A stretch of DNA of 20,757 nucleotides from JBBAEA01 sp041656175 (GTDB lineage: Bacteria; Myxococcota_A; Bradymonadia; UBA4248): assembly GCA_041656175.1 (NCBI GenBank), contig JBBAEA010000054.1, positions 1-20,757 of the forward strand, read 5' to 3'. Numbering within the stretch: position 1 is the stretch's first letter; every line of letters begins with the position of its first letter. This document shows positions 14,844 through 20,757 of the stretch, piece after piece. The translations under genes and the position numbers were made by a program. The notes under the pieces are model-generated. The model was not told the origin of the DNA. It saw only the letters and a program-made list of their open reading frames with translations, and did no database searches.

Positions 14844-17800
14844 TTACGACAAGGGGAACTGCAAATTGATATAAGTGATGGAGTCTATCGTATGGATATC
14901 GACTTTGCCACTAAACTGGCGAATGATGGGTAAAAAGTAGGCTATGCTAACAGCTGGCGGGTAGATCCGTTGTATGCGCTGAACCTGAGAGAGCAGATCG
15001 AAGAGATCGTCGTCGGTAGCGGGGATAAGTTTGAAGCGGCTTAAAACGTTGATTATTTCGTCGTAGCTAAAGTACTCCCCGTTATGTGAGATCGAGGCAG
15101 ATAGAGCTTTTCGCTGTAGGCTTAGGTGTACTTGAATGTAACTTGTAATATCGTTTTTGTGAAAAGCTGATTGGATCAGAAGTTCGACGATCTTCTCCAT
15201 GACGTGGAAGAACGCATGATATTTAGCAAGCTTTCTTTTATGAACATCGTCGTTTGGCAATGACGCAGTATGAAAATGCGTCGTAAAATCGATAGATTTT
15301 TTAAGATAAGCGCAACGATTCTTTACGTTAAGCGCGAGGTTAGCCAGCATGTATTGCGGGGAACTGAATTGTTGAGCACTGACACGTAGATTGTGAATGG
15401 CGTCCCAAACAGCGGGGAACATCTCAATTTTGTCGGCTAATTCAGCAGATAGCGCCTCGATTGCTCGGCAGTGTCGCAGGTAACTTGTAATGGGTATGCT
15501 CAAAGGAATATTAAGATCTTCATGCCACTGCGCGTTGCTCTGCGTCCAAGTGGGGCTAATATTGTGTGCTACGCGCAGGAGCCAAAATAGAAAGTTATTG
15601 ATATCCTCATGCGTTAAGGAACTCGTGCGATGTAGGGCTCTCAATTCGTAAGCGAGTGCTATGCATGACACGTTTCGGCTAGCCTTCGCAATCGGGAAGA
15701 GCTCTGATTCCAGGCGACGCAACGACTGCGCTAGCCCAGCGCTGTCCGCGTTTGAGACGGCGAAAAACGAAGTACTCGACGCACAGCGCGCAAAAAAGAG
15801 ACAGACCTCGTCTTTGTGCGCAATGGGCGGTGGCTTGGGAATATTGTGCTGCGCTAAGCGCATGAGGCTATAGGTTTGGCGCTGCAAAGACGCGTTTTGT
15901 GTGTTGATAAAACTTTGATTGGGAATATCATTAAGTAGCTCAAGCGTCTTTTCGCGCAATGCCCCAAGCTCGAAAATATTGGCAATGTGTAGAATCTTGG
16001 CCAAAAGCCCGCAGTAATAGTCAGTTGACGTTGGCGTTGCGGTGTTGCTCCAAACGAGCTGAATTTCCTTTGAAATTTCGGCTACTAGCTTGCTTACAAA
16101 TACCATAGCGGGGTCGCTCGGCATGCCTTCAACCCGATGCATACGCAACAAAACTTCGTAAAAATACCGAGGTGCGCCGATTAAATTCTCAACGTCATTG
16201 CGCTCACAAAGTTGCTCTACTACCGTCGTGCAATTTCGCAACAACTCGCTGCAAAAAAAGACCGCATCAATAGTGCAATCCATCACCGTCCCGAGTTCTT
16301 GAAACTCTTTGTCCGCGCTATCAAGCACATCCCCAAGGCTCTCGCATGAGCGCAAAATGGCGTGGCACTTCAAACTGCGTGCATTAATAATAAGATTTTG
16401 TAAAATATCGCGAGGAATCTCCGAGGGCTCCCCCGCGCTCTCGCTCAAACGTTGCCAAAACTCCTTTGCTGCCTGCACCAAGGTGAAAGGTGAAATATTG
16501 CGTTGACTGCTCTTACGCTCAAACAGTATGCGCAGCTTATCATTAGTCAGACTCTTGAGACGCTCCTCGCTGATATGCTCAATTGGTAGCGATAAAATAT
16601 CTTGGGCGAGTATTAAAAACGCCTCAAGACAAGACTCGGGGAAGGAGCGCCAGTATTTGTTAAAGGTCGAAAAAATCGTCGTCAGCCACTTTATATCGTG
16701 CTTAATCGAAGCGCTACATAAGCGGATAATCGCATTATCCTCGGCATTATATGCCGACAACACCTGCTTAAGTATAGGCGTTATTTCTTGCATAAAACGC
16801 TGCCAACGCAGCTCAAAACTAGATTCAATGGCCGAAAAATCATTGTTTGGCGAAAACTTGGCAATAATCCCGTACAAATGCCGCAGTTTCTTCTCCAAGA
16901 GTAAATGCGGAAAATGCTTCTTGAGCTTCACAAACACGTTCTCAAAAAGCGGATACAAGCTCTCGCTAGGCTTATCTTTCGCAGAGAGCTGCCCAAGCTC
17001 TGCGCTAAGTGTTTTAAAGTCTTCCACCAAATTGTTCAGCTTGAACTCATGAGCCACTTGCGCCGCATCTTGGAAGCACAAGTTCGCCTCGCGATAACCT
17101 GTACTATAGCCATAAAGCGCAGTCGATTCGATAAAGTGAATAGCCTCCGTCATCAAACCATCAAGCGTCCTAGCCAATTTGTTAATAGTGCGCGAAGTCA
17201 ACTCCCGCGGGTTCACGCTGTCAGTAACCGGCAACGGCGCCTCTGCCGACGGCATAGAAGCGCTAATCTCCAACTTTTGGTAAATCCTAGCCAATGACTC
17301 ATCGTAACGATCGAGTTGCGCGTCTTCAAAATCCGTCTTGAGCTGCCCTAATATATAGTAAAAACAGTGCAAAAACTCCGCCTGCTTTCTACTAAAACGG
17401 GCTTCCCTCTCCGGAAAATATAACAAATTAGCACTCTCTCCGATCTGCGTCTCCTCATGCGCGGCTGGAAGCATGTTGTATACGTAAGCTAAAACTGGCA
17501 ACTGGTCATGAAAACCACAAAAAGTCAAAATGTTCCCAAGCCTGCATATTTGCTTGGCCAAATCGACACACTCCTCGCTGCGTCCCTGCAAAAATATTAA
17601 CTCTAAGTCGTCAAACAAGCGCAGCAATACCAAGCTCAAGTAATGCAAAACATGCGTCCGAGCGTCCGTCTCCTCCTCCGCCTCCCCTTGCGCTAAAACC
17701 AACGCCTCCTCCTCGCGAACATCCACCGCCTGGATCACCACCTCCGGCACGCGCCCCAAACCCGCAACCAAATCGTCCTCGCCGTCATCCTCGTCCCAGC

Positions 17801-17900
17801 TCAACGCCTCCGCGCTCAGGCCCTCCAAGTTCAAATCCCCGAGCCAGTCTTCGCCAAACTCGAAAATATCCACCAACTTTGCTTCATCTTGCTTCGACAT
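14844..17900 (-). CDS. Large helical protein with degenerate CheA-like ATPase C-terminus
   Basis: 1018 residues from the chosen ATG at 17900; an ATG at 17945 would add 15 residues, but the TATAAT there looks like a -10 box. The N-terminal ~85 residues are very acidic. The next ~800 are helical, with Hpt-like stretches (CFQDAAQVAHEFKLNNLVED) but no clear phospho-His motif. The last ~120 residues follow the order of a CheA-type HATPase fold: ELLIQSAFHKND where an N-box (LLRNAIDHG) is expected; IQVHLSLQ...ISHNGEYFSYDEI for the DNGxG strand-loop; and PIIRQFSGKVDIHTI...YINLQFPLS for the closing helix and strands. The catalytic Asn, Asp and Gly-rich residues are missing, and there is no CheW domain. 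I infer a pseudo-CheA or structural relative; moderate to low certainty. The gene ends 3 bp from the kinase gene, tail to tail. Confidence 0.82.
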   Translation of the reverse strand: MSKQDEAKLVDIFEFGEDWLGDLNLEGLSAEALSWDEDDGEDDLVAGLGRVPEVVIQAVDVREEEALVLAQGEAEEETDARTHVLHYLSLVLLRLFDDLELIFLQGRSEECVDLAKQICRLGNILTFCGFHDQLPVLAYVYNMLPAAHEETQIGESANLLYFPEREARFSRKQAEFLHCFYYILGQLKTDFEDAQLDRYDESLARIYQKLEISASMPSAEAPLPVTDSVNPRELTSRTINKLARTLDGLMTEAIHFIESTALYGYSTGYREANLCFQDAAQVAHEFKLNNLVEDFKTLSAELGQLSAKDKPSESLYPLFENVFVKLKKHFPHLLLEKKLRHLYGIIAKFSPNNDFSAIESSFELRWQRFMQEITPILKQVLSAYNAEDNAIIRLCSASIKHDIKWLTTIFSTFNKYWRSFPESCLEAFLILAQDILSLPIEHISEERLKSLTNDKLRILFERKSSQRNISPFTLVQAAKEFWQRLSESAGEPSEIPRDILQNLIINARSLKCHAILRSCESLGDVLDSADKEFQELGTVMDCTIDAVFFCSELLRNCTTVVEQLCERNDVENLIGAPRYFYEVLLRMHRVEGMPSDPAMVFVSKLVAEISKEIQLVWSNTATPTSTDYYCGLLAKILHIANIFELGALREKTLELLNDIPNQSFINTQNASLQRQTYSLMRLAQHNIPKPPPIAHKDEVCLFFARCASSTSFFAVSNADSAGLAQSLRRLESELFPIAKASRNVSCIALAYELRALHRTSSLTHEDINNFLFWLLRVAHNISPTWTQSNAQWHEDLNIPLSIPITSYLRHCRAIEALSAELADKIEMFPAVWDAIHNLRVSAQQFSSPQYMLANLALNVKNRCAYLKKSIDFTTHFHTASLPNDDVHKRKLAKYHAFFHVMEKIVELLIQSAFHKNDITSYIQVHLSLQRKALSASISHNGEYFSYDEIINVLSRFKLIPATDDDLFDLLSQVQRIQRIYPPAVSIAYFLPIIRQFSGKVDIHTIDSITYINLQFPLS

Positions 17901-17944
17901 CGATAACGCCCATCCCTCAGAATCGCAGAACCCCTGCGCATACA

Positions 17945-17950
17945 TTATAA
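17945..17950 (-). promoter_or_regulatory. Possible -10 element TATAAT before the CheA-like gene
   Basis: A perfect TATAAT on the minus strand, with TTGGTG 19 bases upstream as a poor -35. It would place the transcript start after the upstream ATG, favouring translation from 17900. Confidence 0.3.
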
Positions 17951-18114
17951 CACGAAGACCCCATCCTACACCAATATTGCAAGTTTATCACAAACTTCTA
18001 CCCCCTAACTTAAGGATGTAATGATGAATTCGATGTTTACTTTTGCTTTGGTGGGGGAAGTGTCCCCCTCCGCCGCAACCCCTTGCTGTGCGCGGGTTTG
18101 CGTCTACCCCCTCT

Positions 18115-18134
18115 ACGGGGGGCCAGCCCCCCGT
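18115..18134 (-). repeat. GC-rich hairpin repeat, copy 1 (after the LTA-synthase-like gene)
   Basis: Nine-pair stem ACGGGGGGC / GCCCCCCGT around CA. Read on the minus strand, the surroundings (GGGGGCGTTACGGGGGGCT) match 20453-20470. The stretch at 18188-18200 (GGGCTTCCTCGC) also matches an arm of element B, so 18110-18205 may be a decayed third member of the A/B family. The site lies about 75 bp past the stop of the LTA-synthase-like gene and could act as a transcript 3' end. Confidence 0.6.
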
Positions 18135-18207
18135 AACGCCCCCGAAACGATGTGCAGAGCATCGCTAGGGCGAGTGCCTTTATACACGGGCTTCCTCGCA
18201 AAATCGA

Positions 18208-20157
18208 TCAGGGAGTTGAGCCGAGTAGCCCTTTTTCATACAAGTAATCGCTCAACTGGGAGTGTTCGATCACAGATTGGCGCAGTTTTTGTAGCGTTTC
18301 CCGATCGTGAGCGCCTATATCCTCTCTTTGCCAAAGGTCGCTTGCTTTAAAAAGCATTCCAGAGTCAATAGTGGGGAAATATGCGGAATTCTCAAGCGTT
18401 TCGACGGCAAAGCGTTTAAATTTCACGCTAAAAATCTGTCGATCTTCCTTCACCGATAGGAGGCTGTGGCCTATAAAATCATTATCATCGCATATGCCAA
18501 GCAAGTCTAGAATGGTTGGCGCTAGGTCAGCATGGCTAGAGAGCGTGTTTTGTTCCCCCTTTGGTAGGCGCGGGTGTTTACCGTAAACAATAAGCGGAAG
18601 TGCAGTAACCTCGCGGCGCAAGTTATAATAATCGGCGCTCTCTCCGCGGTCGCCAAGATCCATGCCGTGGTCCCCTGTTATAAAAATAATGCTGCGATCA
18701 AACCACGGTTCATCTTTTATGCTCTCTATAAATTCGCGCAAAACGTCGTCGTCGTAATGAATCGTGTTTAAGATTTTTTGCGTAAAATCTTTAGCGTCGT
18801 TAAGTTTTAGTTCTGGTTCCGGGATCTCGAAGGGTACATGGTTTGAAATCAAAAAAACGGTAAGAGCAAAAGGCTTAGTGCTATCTCGTTCCTTTAGGTA
18901 GCGCGCTGCATGCTGCATCACTAAGCGATCTTTCTCCTCGTACTTTGGTGAGTAAAAAATATGGTCATACCACTTATTGAGCCAAAATCTTTGGTTGTCC
19001 CAATCGGGATCGGAGCCACCAAAAAAGATAGCCTCGTATCCGTGGCGCCGCAAAATGCTTGCATAGCTCTCGATATCGACGGTGGTAAACTTTTTGGCTG
19101 TAGTGTAACGAGAATGCGGGAGTAAAGCGGTGTGCATTGCCATAAATCCCGCAATCGTCGGGTGTCCGTTGGTGTAATAGCGAGTGTAATAGCTGCCATG
19201 CTCCGATTCTGCCAAGGCGCGCATATAGGGAGCAGCCTCAACTTCTTGCTCGGGGTTAAAGAGCTTTAAACTTTTGGCGCGCAAGCTCTCAAAGCTGATA
19301 ACAATAATATGGTAATCCTCTGGCTCTTTTGTGCAAACACCTTGATAGCGCTTGCGAAGCGGGTACTTAGCATCAATAAAGCTCCAGTTCTCATCTCTTT
19401 CTTCCCGTAGCCACCGACTTTGCACTGCGCGGATGTTTGCATCAATATCGGAAAAATCGTTCTCTTCGAGCATGTACTCCTGCACAGCCCTAACCGTTAA
19501 CACTAAGGGTGGCGCAACCTTTGCTTGACGGTTCTTAGAGCCAAACAAGGGAGTGTAGAATAATAGCGGAAGAACTATAAATACCGCGAAAAGCAGCGCA
19601 ATGATGCCGCGCTCCAAGATAATCCGCGATTTAAACTGAAACTTTTTGTATATAAACACTGACAAAAATACGTACGCTACAGGCAAGAGGAAGAGTAATA
19701 TCGATAAATATGGTCCCCCAGGATCCGTAGCAAACATCGTCAAAATCGAATCGGGAATACCTTTGGTGGCTAAAAGATAAGTGCGCAAAAAATCAAAAGT
19801 AATATGAACATTGACGTAGCGCAAAACTTCATTATCTGCCTGATTGATAAAAAGAGAGATTGCGAGCAATACACTTTGCATCACATAGAAAACTCGCCGA
19901 TAGCGCAGCCTTCTAAACTGTGTTAGCAAGAAAAAGGGAAGAGTAAGTGCAGTTAGGCCAAAAACCATATAAAACATGGCGTGTGGCATGTAGTGCCAAA
20001 TATTGATGACATAGTCATAGCCGTAAGGAACGGGGCGCAAAAAGAGCGCTAAGGTGAGTATCGCCCCAATAATGACGGCAATGATAAAATTTAAAAAAAA
20101 TAACGGAAAATGCGTTCTTTCTTCCGAAACTGCGAATGTAGCACTTGCTTTCATCAT
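18208..20157 (-). CDS. LTA-synthase-family membrane phosphoglycerol/phosphoethanolamine transferase (sulfatase fold)
   Basis: 649 residues. Five N-terminal membrane helices (about 17-42, 58-80, 88-106, 148-170, 182-204) are followed by an extracytoplasmic sulfatase-fold domain (about 280-620), the layout of LtaS/OpgB/EptA-like enzymes, which transfer phosphoglycerol or phosphoethanolamine head groups to envelope glycans or lipids. Visible active-site candidates: Glu290 in IIVISFESLRAKS, Thr334 in NGHPTIAGF as nucleophile, and Asp496-His497 in FITGDHGMD. FFGGSDPDWDNQRFW and HADLAPTILDLLGI are also typical. In a Gram-negative the substrate is more likely a periplasmic glucan, O-antigen or lipid A-core than lipoteichoic acid. 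ATGATG start; no good ribosome site seen. It is bracketed by inverted copies of a GC-rich hairpin (18115-18134, 20462-20481). Confidence 0.9.
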   Translation of the reverse strand: MMKASATFAVSEERTHFPLFFLNFIIAVIIGAILTLALFLRPVPYGYDYVINIWHYMPHAMFYMVFGLTALTLPFFLLTQFRRLRYRRVFYVMQSVLLAISLFINQADNEVLRYVNVHITFDFLRTYLLATKGIPDSILTMFATDPGGPYLSILLFLLPVAYVFLSVFIYKKFQFKSRIILERGIIALLFAVFIVLPLLFYTPLFGSKNRQAKVAPPLVLTVRAVQEYMLEENDFSDIDANIRAVQSRWLREERDENWSFIDAKYPLRKRYQGVCTKEPEDYHIIVISFESLRAKSLKLFNPEQEVEAAPYMRALAESEHGSYYTRYYTNGHPTIAGFMAMHTALLPHSRYTTAKKFTTVDIESYASILRRHGYEAIFFGGSDPDWDNQRFWLNKWYDHIFYSPKYEEKDRLVMQHAARYLKERDSTKPFALTVFLISNHVPFEIPEPELKLNDAKDFTQKILNTIHYDDDVLREFIESIKDEPWFDRSIIFITGDHGMDLGDRGESADYYNLRREVTALPLIVYGKHPRLPKGEQNTLSSHADLAPTILDLLGICDDNDFIGHSLLSVKEDRQIFSVKFKRFAVETLENSAYFPTIDSGMLFKASDLWQREDIGAHDRETLQKLRQSVIEHSQLSDYLYEKGLLGSTP

Positions 20158-20271
20158 GGTTTGAAAAATAAAAGTTAATTCAATAACTCGTTATGGCATA
20201 AAATCTGATTGCCCCCACAAAAGCGGGCAACGCAATAGAACATATTCTTAGGGCTTGCGCTAGTTTATGCT

Positions 20272-20286
20272 TAGGGAGACTCTGAA
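20272..20286 (+). repeat. Orphan terminal inverted repeat of the MITE-like family
   Basis: TAGGGAGACTCTGAA differs at one position in the first 14 from the right end of copy 2 (TAGGGAAACTCTGA). No partner end (TCAGAG..CCCTA) occurs nearby, so this is probably a relic. Confidence 0.5.
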
Positions 20287-20461
20287 GGGAAAGTATGGCA
20301 AAACGCCGCTTGCTTTATTCAGCATAAAAACCTAGCTTTACTCGACGCGCGCTGGCACGTCTTTATATACGAAAGTGTAGAGCTTAGCGGATATTTCTCC
20401 GACGATGAAGTTTAGGCAAAAATTGCTTAAAGGTTCTTCGTATAAACGCTGGGGGGGCGTT

Positions 20462-20481
20462 ACGGGGGCTTGAGCCCCCGT
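20462..20481 (+). repeat. GC-rich hairpin repeat, copy 2
   Basis: Stem ACGGGGGCT / AGCCCCCGT around TG, preceded by GGGGGGGCGTT. It is the inverted counterpart of 18115-18134, sharing GGGGGCGTTACGGGGG and the trailing CCCCCGT. Confidence 0.6.
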
Positions 20482-20741
20482 TGAGATACCGTCTTGGTTG
20501 TCAAGATAATTATTGTGAAGAATATCGTTTTGGGGTGTATTCGGGTAGGGTGTTTTCTTTTGTAATCCCGCTGGAAGATCGCCACGTTGCACTTCGTGCG
20601 CCTCGCGATGACTGGCGGGGTGTGACTCGCGATGGGATGCGGGGGGGGGGGTAGTTTTTATGTAGTATTTTGTGTTTTATTCTTGATTCTATGAGTTTTA
20701 TGCGTAGGTTATATGAGGGATAGTTTTTTGAGGTGTATGCG

Positions 20742-20757
20742 ATGGGTGCAGAAGTTT
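20742..20757 (+). CDS. Possible start of a gene running off the right edge
   Basis: GAGGTG (20730-20735) lies 6 bases before ATG GGT GCA GAA GTT (M-G-A-E-V). Only five codons are visible, so no family can be named. The ribosome-site spacing is the only support. Confidence 0.25.

Larger units (their letters stand above)
20158..20741. other. 584-bp region without a convincing gene
   Basis: It holds the palindrome ATAACTCGTTAT (20183-20194) upstream of the LTA-synthase-like gene, an orphan MITE-type end (20272-20286), the GC-rich hairpin (20462-20481), a 24-bp imperfect direct repeat starting CTCGCGATG (20602 and 20626), and a G11 run (20641-20651). An 84-codon minus-strand frame (20338-20592) crosses the hairpin and is not credible. 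Confidence 0.6.

Noticed and set aside
16528..17297. 174- and 130-codon plus-strand frames
   Set aside because: Antisense shadows of the 1018-residue gene, with no family features.
18021..18350. 109-codon plus-strand frame preceded by AAGGATGT
   Set aside because: It has a plausible ribosome site, but it translates hairpin repeats and runs antisense into the 3' end of the LTA-synthase-like gene. It could be a relic of a gene start.
20338..20592. 84-codon minus-strand frame with GTG start
   Set aside because: It crosses the GC-rich hairpin, has no ribosome site or domain, and lies in a repeat-rich stretch.
1..20757. tRNA or rRNA genes, riboswitches
   Set aside because: Reading the gaps by eye on both strands gave no cloverleaf with a TTCRA arm and no known aptamer core. 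A covariance-model search would be needed to exclude small RNAs.

Overview
The window looks like chromosomal DNA of a Gram-negative, probably deltaproteobacterial-grade organism (Myxococcota or Bradymonadota-like). The grounds are a Tol-Pal cell-envelope cluster, an O-antigen ligase-type polymerase, signal peptides and a lipobox, and a very large eukaryotic-type Ser/Thr kinase fused to an AAA ATPase and TPRs. Base composition is moderate in GC. This placement is inference; there is no rRNA or marker gene here.

Layout, left to right. (1) 2-646: the 3' part of apbE (FAD:protein FMN transferase), convergent with a secreted DUF4846-type protein (823-1608) whose signal peptide appears split off by a one-base slip in a T8 tract. 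The two genes meet at a 182-bp MITE-like element with TA ends. (2) 1904-3345: a YdcH/DUF465-like small coiled-coil protein overlapping an O-antigen ligase/polymerase, behind a good sigma70 promoter. (3) 3346-3699: a non-coding stretch with a ~51-bp tandem repeat and a 17-bp perfect inverted repeat. (4) 6376-3700, minus strand: a two-gene operon of a DUF2207-type membrane protein ending in a Cys-His tetrad tail, then a four-helix membrane protein. (5) 10470-6728, minus strand: tolB - pal - tolB, an envelope cluster with two full TolB paralogues flanking a long Pal-like lipoprotein. A second copy of the MITE-like element lies after pal. (6) 10471-11093: no gene, but two related ~145-bp palindromic elements in opposite orientation. 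(7) 11094-14840: the Ser/Thr kinase-AAA-TPR protein, tail-to-tail (3 bp apart) with a ~1018-residue helical protein whose last ~120 residues look like a degenerate CheA-type ATPase fold. (8) 20157-18208, minus strand: a five-helix LTA-synthase-family sulfatase-fold enzyme, bracketed by inverted copies of a GC-rich hairpin repeat. (9) 20158-20757: mostly non-coding, with one orphan MITE end, a hairpin, a G11 tract and a possible gene start at the right edge.

Much of the content concerns the cell envelope (Tol-Pal, O-antigen, LTA-synthase-like enzyme, DUF2207) and signalling (kinase, CheA-like protein). The most notable non-genic feature is the density of intergenic repeats: at least three families, one of which carries a terminator-like hairpin and sits directly after stop codons in both copies.
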